Shown: in pieces, positions 26,836-35,078 of the stretch
Layout: every line of letters begins with the position of its first letter
Position numbering within the stretch: position 1 is the stretch's first letter
From: Pseudomonas sp. ATCC 13867
Lineage (GTDB): Bacteria; Pseudomonadota; Gammaproteobacteria; Pseudomonadales; Pseudomonadaceae
Length of the DNA stretch: 64,000 nt
Reading direction: 5' to 3'
NCBI RefSeq assembly: GCF_000349845.1
Contig: NC_020829.1
Location: 1,798,001 to 1,862,000 of the forward strand
Translations under genes and position numbers: made by a program
Notes under the pieces: generated by a model
The model's database searches: none
Seen by the model: only the letters and a program-made list of their open reading frames with translations
Told to the model about the DNA's origin: nothing

Positions 26836-26860
26836 CGCCGGCCGCTTTTCGCGGTCGGCG
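26836..26860 (+). terminator. Hairpin between hpd and maiA
   Basis: Stem CGCCGGCCGC / GCGGTCGGCG with one G-U pair and a TTTTC loop. No T run follows, and the maiA ribosome site starts right after it. It may be a weak terminator or an attenuating stem that lowers maiA expression relative to hpd. Confidence 0.45.
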
Positions 26861-26873
26861 CCGGAGAGCCGTC

Positions 26874-27515
26874 ATGCTGACCCTCTATTCCTACTGGCGT
26901 TCCAGCGCCGCCTACCGGGTGCGTATCGCCCTCGGCCTCAAGGGCCTGGCCTACCGCCAGGTGCCGGTGCACCTGGTCAAGGAGGGCGGCCAGCAGCACG
27001 CCGACGCCTACAAGGCGCTCAACCCGCAGGAACTGGTGCCGCTGCTGGTGGACGGCGAGGCGCGCATCGCCCAGTCCCTGGCCATCCTCGAGTACCTCGA
27101 GGAAACCCACCCGCAACCCAGCCTGCTGCCGCGCGATGCGCTGCAACGCGCCCAGGTCCGCGCGCTGTCCCTGCACATCGCCTGCGACATCCACCCGCTG
27201 AACAACCTGCGCGTGCTGCAGTACCTCAGCGGTCCGCTGGGCGTGGCGGACGAGGCGAAGAATGCCTGGATTCGCCATTGGGTCGAGACCGGCCTGCGCG
27301 CAGTGGAGGCCGGTTTGGACGTGCTGCCCGGCCCGCTGTCCCTCGGCGAGCGCCCCGGGTACTTCGAGGCCTGCCTGATTCCCCAGCTGTACAACGCCCG
27401 TCGCTTCGACTGCGACCTCTCCGCCTGCCCGCGCCTGCTCGCCATCGCCGCGCGCTGCGAATCCCTCGACGCCTTCCAGCAGGCCGCCCCGGAGGTGCAG
27501 CCCGACGCCCAGTAA
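26874..27515 (+). CDS. maiA: Maleylacetoacetate isomerase (zeta-class GST)
   Basis: A 213-residue zeta-class glutathione transferase that isomerises maleylacetoacetate to fumarylacetoacetate in tyrosine/homogentisate degradation. It begins MLTLYSYWRSSAAYRVRIAL, where SSxxYRVRIAL carries the catalytic Ser region. Thioredoxin-fold residues NPQELVPLLVDG and IAQSLAILEYLEE bind glutathione. The C-terminal domain is helical. GGAGAG precedes ATG 26874. In PAO1 maiA lies with hmgA and fahA elsewhere as recalled. Here it sits between hpd and an aromatic amino-acid permease. Confidence 0.93.
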   Translation: MLTLYSYWRSSAAYRVRIALGLKGLAYRQVPVHLVKEGGQQHADAYKALNPQELVPLLVDGEARIAQSLAILEYLEETHPQPSLLPRDALQRAQVRALSLHIACDIHPLNNLRVLQYLSGPLGVADEAKNAWIRHWVETGLRAVEAGLDVLPGPLSLGERPGYFEACLIPQLYNARRFDCDLSACPRLLAIAARCESLDAFQQAAPEVQPDAQ

Positions 27516-27615
27516 GCTCCCTCGTTCCACCGCTCTTTAGCCTTGCCTTGCCCGCACCGCCCAGCCACGAGCCGGGCGGCCGATTCCCGTCACAGATAAA
27601 AACAACAGGTGACGC

Positions 27616-29031
27616 ATGACGCGTGAAACTCAACACGCAGGCCAGCTCCAGCGCGGCCTGAAGAATCGCCATATCCAGCTGATCGCCCTCGGCGGCGCCA
27701 TCGGTACCGGGCTGTTCCTCGGCTCGGCCGGGGTGCTCAAGTCCGCCGGCCCGTCGATGATCCTCGGCTATGCCATCGCCGGTTTCATCGCTTTCCTGAT
27801 CATGCGCCAGCTCGGCGAGATGATCGTCGAGGAGCCCGTCGCCGGCTCCTTCAGTCACTTCGCGCACAAGTACTGGGGCGGCTTCGCCGGTTTCCTCTCG
27901 GGCTGGAACTGCTGGGTGCTGTACATCCTGGTGGGCATGTCGGAACTCACCGCGGTGGGCAAGTACATCCACTACTGGTGGCCGGAGGTGCCGACCTGGG
28001 CCACCGCCGCGCTGTTCTTCGTGGTGGTCAACGCGATCAACCTGTTCAACGTGAAGGCCTTCGGCGAGGCGGAGTTCTGGTTCGCCATCATCAAGGTCGC
28101 CGCCATCGTCGGCATGATCGCCCTGGGCTGCTACCTGCTGGCCAGCGGCACCGGCGGCGAACAGGCGGCGGTGAGCAACCTGTGGGCCCACGGCGGCTTC
28201 TTCCCCAATGGCATCAGCGGGCTGGTGATGGCCATGGCGATCATCATGTTCTCCTTCGGCGGCCTGGAAATGCTCGGCTTCACCGCCGCCGAGGCCGACC
28301 AGCCGAAGCAGGTGATTCCCAAGGCGATCAACCAGGTGATCTACCGCATCCTGATCTTCTACATCGGCGCGCTGGCCGTGCTGCTCTCGCTGACGCCGTG
28401 GGACAGCCTGCTGCAGACGCTTAATGCCTCCGGCGACTCCTACAGCGGCAGTCCCTTCGTGCAGATCTTCTCGATGATCGGCAGCGGCACCGCGGCCCAT
28501 GTCCTCAACTTCGTGGTGCTCACCGCCGCGCTGTCGGTCTACAACAGCGGCACCTACTGCAACGGCCGCATGCTGGTGGGCCTGGCGGAGCAGGGCGATG
28601 CCCCGCGCGCGCTGGCCAAGGTGGACAGCCGTGGCGTGCCGGTGCGTTCGCTGATGGTCTCGGCGGCGGTGACCTTCCTTGCCGTGCTGGTGAACTACCT
28701 GGTCCCGGCACGTGCGCTGGAGCTGCTGATGTCCCTGGTGGTCGCCGCGCTGGTGATCAACTGGGCGATGATCAGCCTGGCGCACCTGAAGTTCCGCGCG
28801 CGCATGGATGCCGACGGCAAGCGCACCGCCTTCCGCGCCGTGGCGTATCCGGCGGCCAACTGGCTATGCCTGGGCTTCGTGGTGTTCATCCTCGGCGTCA
28901 TGTTGCTCACCCCGGGCATCCAGGTGTCGGTCTATGCGATTCCGGTGTGGCTGCTGGTGATGTACGGCTGCTATCGCCTCAAGCGCCAGGGCGGGGTGCG
29001 TGGCGAGGTGCGGACGGCGTTGGCGGACTGA
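27616..29031 (+). CDS. aroP: AroP-type aromatic amino acid permease
   Basis: A 471-residue APC-superfamily proton symporter with twelve transmembrane helices. It has GLKNRHIQLIALGGAIGTGLFLGSA, the hallmark of AroP/PheP/CycA transporters, and FGGLEMLGFTAAEADQPKQVIPKA in helix 6. Context (hpd, maiA) supports tyrosine/phenylalanine as substrate, as for PA0866 AroP2 as recalled. A possible terminator (GGGCCGC / GCGGCCC, 29050-29077) follows the stop. Confidence 0.9.
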   Translation: MTRETQHAGQLQRGLKNRHIQLIALGGAIGTGLFLGSAGVLKSAGPSMILGYAIAGFIAFLIMRQLGEMIVEEPVAGSFSHFAHKYWGGFAGFLSGWNCWVLYILVGMSELTAVGKYIHYWWPEVPTWATAALFFVVVNAINLFNVKAFGEAEFWFAIIKVAAIVGMIALGCYLLASGTGGEQAAVSNLWAHGGFFPNGISGLVMAMAIIMFSFGGLEMLGFTAAEADQPKQVIPKAINQVIYRILIFYIGALAVLLSLTPWDSLLQTLNASGDSYSGSPFVQIFSMIGSGTAAHVLNFVVLTAALSVYNSGTYCNGRMLVGLAEQGDAPRALAKVDSRGVPVRSLMVSAAVTFLAVLVNYLVPARALELLMSLVVAALVINWAMISLAHLKFRARMDADGKRTAFRAVAYPAANWLCLGFVVFILGVMLLTPGIQVSVYAIPVWLLVMYGCYRLKRQGGVRGEVRTALAD

Positions 29032-29123
29032 GCGACCCGACTTTGAGACGGGCCGCCCGCGATTGACCGTGCGGCCCGACCTTTCCTAGAGTGACCGGGC
29101 CATTTTTCGTCAGAGGGAAACTC

Positions 29124-29501
29124 ATGAAAAAAGCACTTTGGCTGCTCGCGGCCGCCGTGCCGGTTCTCCTCGTCGCCTGCGGCGGCGAAGAAAAGAAAGC
29201 ACCCCAGGTCGACGCGCTGGTCCTGCCCGGCGATGCCAAGCTGGATTCGCGCAGCGTCTCGTACAAGTGCGAGGACGGCCGCAAGATCAGCGTGCAGTAC
29301 CTGAACAAGGGCGACAACAGCCTGGCCGTGGTGCCGGTGACCGACGCTTCCAGCCTGGTCTTCGCCAACGTCATCTCCGCCTCCGGCGCCAAGTACGCCG
29401 CCGGCCAGTACATCTGGTGGACCAAGGGTGAAGACGCCACCCTGTACAAGGACTGGAAAGGCGGTGAACCCGCTGATGGTGTGGCCTGCAAGGAGAGCTG
29501 A
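29124..29501 (+). CDS. mliC: MliC membrane-bound C-type lysozyme inhibitor
   Basis: A 125-residue lipoprotein. The signal peptide ends in the lipobox LLVAC with Cys19 as the lipidated residue. The mature MliC domain (about 40-122) contains SVSYKCEDGRKISVQYLNKGDNSLAVV, QYIWWTKGEDATLY and the paired cysteines of the eight-stranded barrel. It blocks the active site of C-type lysozymes at the outer membrane. GAGGG precedes ATG 29124. PA0867 is MliC in PAO1, and the synteny agrees. Confidence 0.93.
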   Translation: MKKALWLLAAAVPVLLVACGGEEKKAPQVDALVLPGDAKLDSRSVSYKCEDGRKISVQYLNKGDNSLAVVPVTDASSLVFANVISASGAKYAAGQYIWWTKGEDATLYKDWKGGEPADGVACKES

Positions 29502-29527
29502 TTCCTCTTGTGGCGTCCGAATGAAAG

Positions 29528-29553
29528 AGCCCGGCACGAGCCGGGCTTTTTCA
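29528..29553 (+). terminator. Intrinsic terminator after mliC
   Basis: Stem AGCCCGGC / GCCGGGCT around ACGA followed by TTTTTC, 27 bp past the mliC stop codon. Confidence 0.85.
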
Positions 29554-29579
29554 TGTCAGCGCCAAGGGGCGGAGCTTTT

Positions 29580-29654
29580 GTAGGGCGAATAACGCGCCAG
29601 CGTTATCCGCCGCGCGGCAACGGCGGATAACCTGTTCCAGGTTATGCGCCCTAC
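29580..29654. repeat. Family-3 palindromic repeat
   Basis: Inverted ends GTAGGGCG and GCGCCCTAC enclose nested palindromes (GCGTTATCCGCC / GGCGGATAAC, then AACCTG/CAGGTT). Related half-copies lie at 24033-24063 and 47889-47915. It fills the gap after mliC together with the terminator and the next REP pair. Confidence 0.75.
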
Positions 29655-29707
29655 GACCTGCCGGGCTTTTTCATGGGCTTTCGATCGGTGGGATTGGTGC
29701 CGGGCGG

Positions 29708-29799
29708 GTTCGCGAGCAATAACGATGGCGTCCCCCTCGCTCCTACAGGTTAGTGATCGCGCAGGCTTGCTTTTCGTAGGAGCGAGCTTGCTCGCGAAC
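29708..29799. repeat. Family-1 REPIN, one arm interrupted
   Basis: The right arm 29776-29799 is a perfect family-1 REP. The left arm starts GTTCGCGAGCAA and ends TCGCTCCTAC, but 17 unrelated bases replace or split the centre (29720-29736). The pair therefore looks like a REPIN damaged by a small insertion. Confidence 0.75.
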
Positions 29800-29816
29800 C
29801 GCCGCCACTCCCGACG

Positions 29817-30731
29817 CTAGAAGGTGAACTCCAGGTTCACCGTCGGCGTCGAGGTACGGGTGCCGCGCCCGCCGTCCACACCGAACTTGTTGTGCCAGTA
29901 CTCGTAGCCCACGCCCAGCCACAGGTTCGGCTGGCGCTTGTTGCCCGGCAGGGTGGCGAACATCAGCGAGGTGCGCACCAGCGTTTCCGGCGCGGTGTCG
30001 TTGTCGTTATAGTCCTCGCCCTTTTCCCCGGTGTAGTTCAGGAAACCCTGGAACTTCGCCCCGTGGTCGCCCAGCTGGAACGGCCGCAGCCAGGTCAGGT
30101 TGACCATGTAGGTGGTGTCGAAGGTATGGTCCGGGTGCTTCACGTTGGGGATGCCGGAGTGGTTTTTCTCGCGGTAGTAGAACAGCGAGAGATCGAGTAC
30201 GCCGGGGCTGTTGAACTTCACCGTGGGGCCGAACACCAGCGCGCGTTTCTTCGCCGAGCCGAGGTTGTTGTTGCGGCTGGCGTCGAAGCCGAAGGTGAAG
30301 GCGTGGTCCTTCACCAGGCCCTTGCCCTGCGGCAGGTCGAACACCCGCGAGGCGTACAGCTGGCTGCGGAATACCCCGTAGACCTCGCTGCTGCCGTGGT
30401 CGGTGCCCTTGCGCGGGTCGTCGCTGTCGGACTGCAGCACGTCGAGGTGGAAGAAGTTGCTGCCGTAGCGGTAACCGTCCGCGTGGCTGAAGCTGAAGAT
30501 GCGCTTGCTGATGTCGTGCGGGTTGTTCGGGTTGGTGAAGCCCTTGCCGTAGCGGAACCCGAGGGTGTTGCTGGTCCACTCGAAGAAACGGTCATCGTCG
30601 GCCTGCGCCATGCCCAGCGGGGCGAGCACCAGCGCGGTGCCGAGGGCGATCCGGCGGCCGGTGCTCAGGCGGCGACTGGAACGGGGTTGGGGGCGGGCGG
30701 CGCCAAGGGCCGTCATCGCGGAAGAAACCAT
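29817..30731 (-). CDS. Outer-membrane channel, Tsx/OmpK family
   Basis: A 304-residue outer-membrane protein with a long signal peptide (about 1-45, ending LAPLGMAQADDD) and a nucleoside-specific channel (Tsx/OmpK) type barrel beginning FFEWTSNTLGFRYGKGFTNPNNP. Alternating beta strands run to the terminal NLEFTF with C-terminal Phe, the assembly signal. GAGGTG precedes ATG 30731. The frame opens upstream to 30857. Tsx homologues pass nucleosides. The actual substrate here is unknown. The TTGTACAC-type palindrome upstream suggests regulated expression. Confidence 0.8.
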   Translation of the reverse strand: MVSSAMTALGAARPQPRSSRRLSTGRRIALGTALVLAPLGMAQADDDRFFEWTSNTLGFRYGKGFTNPNNPHDISKRIFSFSHADGYRYGSNFFHLDVLQSDSDDPRKGTDHGSSEVYGVFRSQLYASRVFDLPQGKGLVKDHAFTFGFDASRNNNLGSAKKRALVFGPTVKFNSPGVLDLSLFYYREKNHSGIPNVKHPDHTFDTTYMVNLTWLRPFQLGDHGAKFQGFLNYTGEKGEDYNDNDTAPETLVRTSLMFATLPGNKRQPNLWLGVGYEYWHNKFGVDGGRGTRTSTPTVNLEFTF

Positions 30732-30849
30732 GCTGCACCTCTGTGTTGTTCTTATTTTTTGTGGCTTCGGGGCCGGCGTCCCGCAGGGTGAACTGCGGTC
30801 GGTGACAGGCTGGGTTCTAATGGTGAATTGCTGACATTGCAAGAAAAAT

Positions 30850-30871
30850 TTGTACACAAGTTCGTATACAA
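30850..30871. promoter_or_regulatory. Operator-like inverted repeat between Tsx-like gene and arfB
   Basis: TTGTACAC-AAGTTC-GTATACAA forms 8-bp arms with one mismatch across a 6-nt spacer, 119 bp before the Tsx-like start and 110 bp before arfB. Such TTGTATAC-type palindromes bind GntR/HutC-like repressors. The regulator is not in the window. This is an inference from symmetry. Confidence 0.45.
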
Positions 30872-30981
30872 AAATTGACGCGAAAGTCAGAAACGGGGGC
30901 TGCGTGGCGAACTAGATGGCTTCGGGACAGGTGCGGCGGTGCGCGGTATCCTGCCCATTATTTCTTCGTTGAATCCTTCCC

Positions 30982-31395
30982 ATGCTGCAGATTTCCAACA
31001 CCGTGCAGATCCCCGATGCCGAGATCGAGCTGAACGCCATCCGCGCCCAGGGCGCTGGCGGGCAGAACGTCAACAAGGTGTCCAGCGCCGTGCACCTGCG
31101 CTTCGACATCCAGGCCTCGTCGTTGCCGGCGTTCTACAAGGAGCGCCTGCTCACGCTGAGCGACCAGCGCATCACCGGCGATGGCGTGGTGGTGATCAAG
31201 GCCCAGCAGTTCCGCACCCAGGAGCAGAACCGCGAGGACGCGTTGAACCGCCTGGCGGAGCTGATCCGCAGCGTGGCGAAGGTGGAGAAGAAGCGCCGCC
31301 CGACCAAGCCGACGCTGGGCTCGAAGACGCGCCGGCTGGAAGGCAAGAGCAAGCGCGGGGCGATCAAGGCGGGGCGGGGGAAGGTGGATTACTGA
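30982..31395 (+). CDS. arfB: Ribosome-rescue peptidyl-tRNA hydrolase ArfB
   Basis: A 137-residue ArfB/YaeJ protein that releases stalled peptides on nonstop ribosomes without a stop codon. The catalytic GGQ lies at residues 26-28 ([11 protein letters not shown]), and a basic C-terminal tail (KKRRPTKPT...[16 protein letters not shown]) enters the mRNA channel. The length is typical. PA0868 has this position in PAO1 after mliC as recalled. Here the Tsx-like gene intervenes. It is convergent with glcA, with a REPIN between them. Confidence 0.93.
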   Translation: MLQISNTVQIPDAEIELNAIRAQGAGGQNVNKVSSAVHLRFDIQASSLPAFYKERLLTLSDQRITGDGVVVIKAQQFRTQEQNREDALNRLAELIRSVAKVEKKRRPTKPTLGSKTRRLEGKSKRGAIKAGRGKVDY

Positions 31396-31410
31396 GGGGC
31401 TGCTGTTTTT

Positions 31411-31478
31411 GTAGGAGCGAGCTTGCTCGCGAACCAGCACCCGCAGCGGAGTCGGTTCGCGAGCAAGCTCGCTCCTAC
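31411..31478. repeat. REPIN, family 1
   Basis: Inverted REP pair at 31411-31434 and 31455-31478, just after arfB and before the convergent permease stop. Its hairpins may protect both 3' ends. Confidence 0.9.
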
Positions 31479-31508
31479 AGTGAATCCTGACGCCAGGTAC
31501 GAATGACG

Positions 31509-33197
31509 TCAGTGCACCAGCATCCCCGTGAACACATAGGCCTGCGCCAGCGTGATCAACCCGATGAAGGCGGCGAAGATCAGGCTGTGCTTGACCGTGA
31601 AGCGGAACAGGTCCGACTCGCGCCCGACCATTCCGGTGGCCGCGCAAGCCACGGCGATGGACTGCGGCGAGATCATCTTGCCGGTCACCCCGCCGGTGGT
31701 GTTGGCCGCTACCAGCAGCGTGTCGCTGACCCCGAGCTGGTGCGCGGTGGTCGCCTGCAGTGAGCCGAACAGGGCGTTGGACGAGGTGTCCGACCCCGTC
31801 AGGAAAACCCCCAGCCAACCGAGGAAGGGCGAGAAGAACGGGAAGGCCGCGCCGGTTCCCGCCAGCACCAGCGCCAGGGTGGTGGACATCCCCGAGTAGT
31901 TGGTGACGAAGGCGAAGGCCAGCACCATGCCGATGGTCAGCACCGGCCACTTGAGCTCCTTCAGCGTCTCGCCGAAAGTCGCTGCGCCGCTCTTTGCGCC
32001 GATGCGCAGGATGGCCATGGAGATCAGCGCCGCGAGGAAGATTGCCGTGCCGCTGGCCGACACCAGGTCGAACTTGTAGATCGCCGGAATGGGCGTCGGG
32101 TTGGCGACGATGGGCGCCGCCTTGAGCACCAACTGGTCGAGGTAGGGCACGGCGATCACCGCCACCCAGTTCTCCAGCGCGCCGCCGGGCAGGAACATCG
32201 CCTTGAACGGCTTCATGGTCCAGATGGTCACCAGTACGGTGAGAATCAGGAAGGGCGACCAGGCCTTGAAGATCTGTCCGAAGCTGTACTGCGACTCCTG
32301 GCGCTGGCCGCCGCTACCGAGGCCGCCCAGCGTCGCCGTGCCGTCGGCGTTGATGCTGGAGAACTCCGTCTCACGCACGTTCGCCGGCTGCCACACGCGC
32401 AGGAACAGGGTCAGGCAGACCATGCTCAGCAGCGCCGAGGTGATGTCCGGCAATTCCGGGCCGATGAAGTTGGAAGTGAGGAACTGGCTGATGGCGAAGG
32501 TGCCGCCGGCCACCAGCAGCGCCGGCCAGGTCTCGCGAATGCCGCGCCAGCCGTCCATCATCGCCACCAGCCAGAAGGGCACGATCACCGACAGGATCGG
32601 CAACTGCCGCCCGGCCATGGCGCCGATCTTGAAGGCATCCACGCCCGACACCTGCCCGGCGACGATGATCGGGATGCCCAGCGCGCCGAAGGCCACCGGC
32701 GCCGTGTTGGCGATCAGGCACAGGCCGGCTGCGTACAACGGGTTGAAGCCCAGCCCCACCAGCAGCGCCGCGGTGATCGCCACCGGCGCACCGAAGCCCG
32801 CCGCGCCCTCGAGGAAGGCGCCGAAGGAGAAGCCGATCAGCACCACCTGCAGGCGCTGGTCGACGGTGATCGACAGCACCGAGCTGCGGATGATCTCGAA
32901 CTGCCCGCTTTTGACCGTCAGCTTGTAGAGGAACACCGCCGCCACGATGATCCAGGCGATCGGCCAGAGCCCGTAGAAGAAACCGTAGACCGCTGAGGCC
33001 AGCGCCTTGTCCACCGGCATGTGGTAGACGGTGATGGCGATCAGCAGCGACAGCACCAGGGTGATGGCGCCGGCGACGTGGCCCTTGAGGCGGAACACTG
33101 CCAGGGCGAGGAAGAAGAAAATGATCGGCACGAGGGCCGCCAGGGCCGAGAGGCCGAGGCTGCCGAGCGGGGTATAGAGCTGCTGCCAGGTTTGCAT
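31509..33197 (-). CDS. glcA: Glycolate/L-lactate permease (LldP family)
   Basis: A 562-residue LldP-family membrane transporter with about 12-14 helices, beginning [35 protein letters not shown]. Motifs [26 protein letters not shown] and [17 protein letters not shown] are shared by L-lactate (LldP) and glycolate (GlcA) permeases. Its position just after glcG in the glc cluster favours glycolate, though lactate may also pass. An intrinsic terminator at 33281 separates it from glcG, so it probably has its own promoter in 33198-33280 or depends on read-through. Confidence 0.87.
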   Translation of the reverse strand: MQTWQQLYTPLGSLGLSALAALVPIIFFFLALAVFRLKGHVAGAITLVLSLLIAITVYHMPVDKALASAVYGFFYGLWPIAWIIVAAVFLYKLTVKSGQFEIIRSSVLSITVDQRLQVVLIGFSFGAFLEGAAGFGAPVAITAALLVGLGFNPLYAAGLCLIANTAPVAFGALGIPIIVAGQVSGVDAFKIGAMAGRQLPILSVIVPFWLVAMMDGWRGIRETWPALLVAGGTFAISQFLTSNFIGPELPDITSALLSMVCLTLFLRVWQPANVRETEFSSINADGTATLGGLGSGGQRQESQYSFGQIFKAWSPFLILTVLVTIWTMKPFKAMFLPGGALENWVAVIAVPYLDQLVLKAAPIVANPTPIPAIYKFDLVSASGTAIFLAALISMAILRIGAKSGAATFGETLKELKWPVLTIGMVLAFAFVTNYSGMSTTLALVLAGTGAAFPFFSPFLGWLGVFLTGSDTSSNALFGSLQATTAHQLGVSDTLLVAANTTGGVTGKMISPQSIAVACAATGMVGRESDLFRFTVKHSLIFAAFIGLITLAQAYVFTGMLVH

Positions 33198-33280
33198 GGG
33201 GTTTGTCCCTTGTTGTTGTCGGTGGCAAAGCGTCAGCGGTGGATAACTCTTTCAGGTGGCGCACGCGCCGGCAGGTATTG

Positions 33281-33316
33281 AAAAAGCCCCGCAACGCGGC
33301 GCGTAGCGGGGCTTTT
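33281..33316. terminator. Bidirectional-type terminator between glcG and glcA
   Basis: AAAAAGCCCCGC at 33281-33292 pairs with GCGGGGCTTTT at 33306-33316. A and T runs on both sides allow use in either direction. It lies 110 bp past the glcG stop codon. Confidence 0.8.
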
Positions 33317-33426
33317 GAAAGCTGATTCTGGCAAGCATTTCGGGGTGTCGTCGCCGGCTCGCTTGTGACCGGCGACGACCTCCACCCGGCCGGTGGCTGT
33401 CTGTCGCCAGGGCCGCGTGAGCGCTT

Positions 33427-33825
33427 TCAAAGCGCGGCCACTCCGGCGCTGGCGACCTGCGCATCCTCGCCGGCCTTCACTCCGGAAACGCCCACCGCGC
33501 CGATCACCTGGCCGTCCAGCACCACTGGCACACCGCCTTCGAGCGAGGTGATCAGTGGCGCGGTGACGAAGGCGGTACGGCCGCCGTTGACCATGTCCTC
33601 GTAGCCCTTGGTTTCGCGCCGGCCCAGTGCCGCGCTGCGGGCCTTCTCGGTGGCGATGTAGGCGCTGGCCGGGGCACAGCCGTCGAGGCGCTCCAGGGCC
33701 AGCGGGTGGCCGCCGTCGTCGACCACCACGATGGACACCGCCCAGTGGTTGCGCTGCGCTTCGGCGCGGGCGGCGGCGAGGATGCGGCCGACTTCCTGCT
33801 GGGTCAGAACGGCTTTGTTGAGCAT
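33427..33825 (-). CDS. glcG: GlcG/HbpS-like heme-binding protein
   Basis: A 132-residue GlcG/HbpS (PF03928) protein with SIVVVDDGGHPLALERLDGCAPASAYIATEKARSAA and GGVPVVLDGQVIGAVGVSG. Members bind heme or cobalamin-like ligands. In glc operons the function is unknown. GAGGTG precedes ATG 33825, which lies inside the glcF 3' end (22-bp overlap), so translation is probably coupled. An Ala-rich C terminus follows residue 115. Confidence 0.85.
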   Translation of the reverse strand: MLNKAVLTQQEVGRILAAARAEAQRNHWAVSIVVVDDGGHPLALERLDGCAPASAYIATEKARSAALGRRETKGYEDMVNGGRTAFVTAPLITSLEGGVPVVLDGQVIGAVGVSGVKAGEDAQVASAGVAAL

Positions 33826-35078
33826 GCTTGCACCTCGTCTTGACGGGATTCCAAAGGCGCATCGGCGAGCGCCTCTTCCACCAGTTCGATCCAGTGCCGC
33901 ACCGGCGTACGGCCGGCGCCGTCCAGGTGCGTCTGGCAGCCGATGTTGGCGGTGACTATGACTTCCGGCCGGCCGCTTTCCAGCGCCTGCAGGCGGTTGT
34001 CGCGCAGGCGTATCGACAGCTCCGGCTGGGTCAGCGAATAGGTCCCGGCGGAGCCGCAGCACAGGTGGCTGTCCGGCACGGCGGTGAGGCTGAAGCCCAT
34101 CCGTGTGAGCACGCCTTCCACCGCGCCGCCGAGCTTCAGTGCGTGCTGCAGCGTGCACGGGCAATGGAAGGCCAGGCGGCGATCGCCGTGCAGGTGCAAT
34201 TCCTCCAGCGGCTCGTCGCGCAGCACTTCGGACAGATCGCGCGACAGTTCGCTGACCCGCCGGGCCTTGGCCGCGTACTGTGCATCGCGCTCCAGCAGAT
34301 GGCCGTAGTCGCGGACGAAGGCGCCGCAGCCGCTGGCCGTCTGCACGATGGCTTCGGCGCCGGCCTGGATCGACGGCCACCAGGCGTCGATGTTCCTGCG
34401 CGCCCGTTCCAGCCCCTGTTCCTGGGCATTCAGGTGATAGTCCACGGCGCCGCAGCAACCGGCGTCTGCCGCCGGGATCACACTGATGCCGAGACGATCC
34501 AGCACCCGCGTGGCGGCGGCATTGGTGTTGGGCGAAAGGGCCGGCTGCACGCAGCCTTCGAGCATCAGCATGCGCCGCGTGTGGCGCGGCTTCGGGCGCT
34601 CCACGGGCGGATGCGGATGGCGCGGCAGCTTGCTCTGCAGGCTGTTCGGCAGCAGCGGGTAGAAGGTGCGACCGGCCTTGGCCAGCGCGCCGAACAGCGC
34701 GGCATTCGGCACCACGGCGCGCAGGCCGCGACGCATCACCCGTTCGCTGAAGGTACGCGGCACCTGCTGCTCGACCACCGCGCGGCCGATGTCCAGCAGG
34801 TTGTGATAGTCCACGCCGGAAGGGCAGGTGGTTTCGCAGTTGCGGCAGCTCAGGCAGCGGTCCAGGTGCTCGCGGGTGCTGGCGCTGGGCTCCGCGCCTT
34901 CGAGCACCTGCTTGATCAGGTAGATGCGCCCGCGCGGACCGTCCAGTTCGTCGCCCAGCAACTGGTAGGTCGGGCAGGTGGCGGTGCAGAAGCCGCAGTG
35001 CACGCAGGAGCGCAGGATGCGCTCGGCTTCCTCGGCGCGTGGCAGGTGCCTGGCCTGTTCGCTCAGGTTGGTTTGCAT
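33804..35078 (-). CDS. glcF: Glycolate oxidase iron-sulfur subunit GlcF
   Basis: A 424-residue subunit with two [4Fe-4S] clusters, CVHCGFCTATCP (about 25-36) and CLSCRNCETTCP (about 75-86), and two CCG domains (EGCVQPALSP...AGCCGAVDYHL and SHLCCGSAGTYSL). It passes electrons from GlcD to the quinone pool at the inner membrane. The start ATG shares one base with the glcE stop (TGATG), which fixes it. The open frame continues upstream inside glcE but is not coding there. Confidence 0.95.
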   Translation of the reverse strand: MQTNLSEQARHLPRAEEAERILRSCVHCGFCTATCPTYQLLGDELDGPRGRIYLIKQVLEGAEPSASTREHLDRCLSCRNCETTCPSGVDYHNLLDIGRAVVEQQVPRTFSERVMRRGLRAVVPNAALFGALAKAGRTFYPLLPNSLQSKLPRHPHPPVERPKPRHTRRMLMLEGCVQPALSPNTNAAATRVLDRLGISVIPAADAGCCGAVDYHLNAQEQGLERARRNIDAWWPSIQAGAEAIVQTASGCGAFVRDYGHLLERDAQYAAKARRVSELSRDLSEVLRDEPLEELHLHGDRRLAFHCPCTLQHALKLGGAVEGVLTRMGFSLTAVPDSHLCCGSAGTYSLTQPELSIRLRDNRLQALESGRPEVIVTANIGCQTHLDGAGRTPVRHWIELVEEALADAPLESRQDEVQACSTKPF

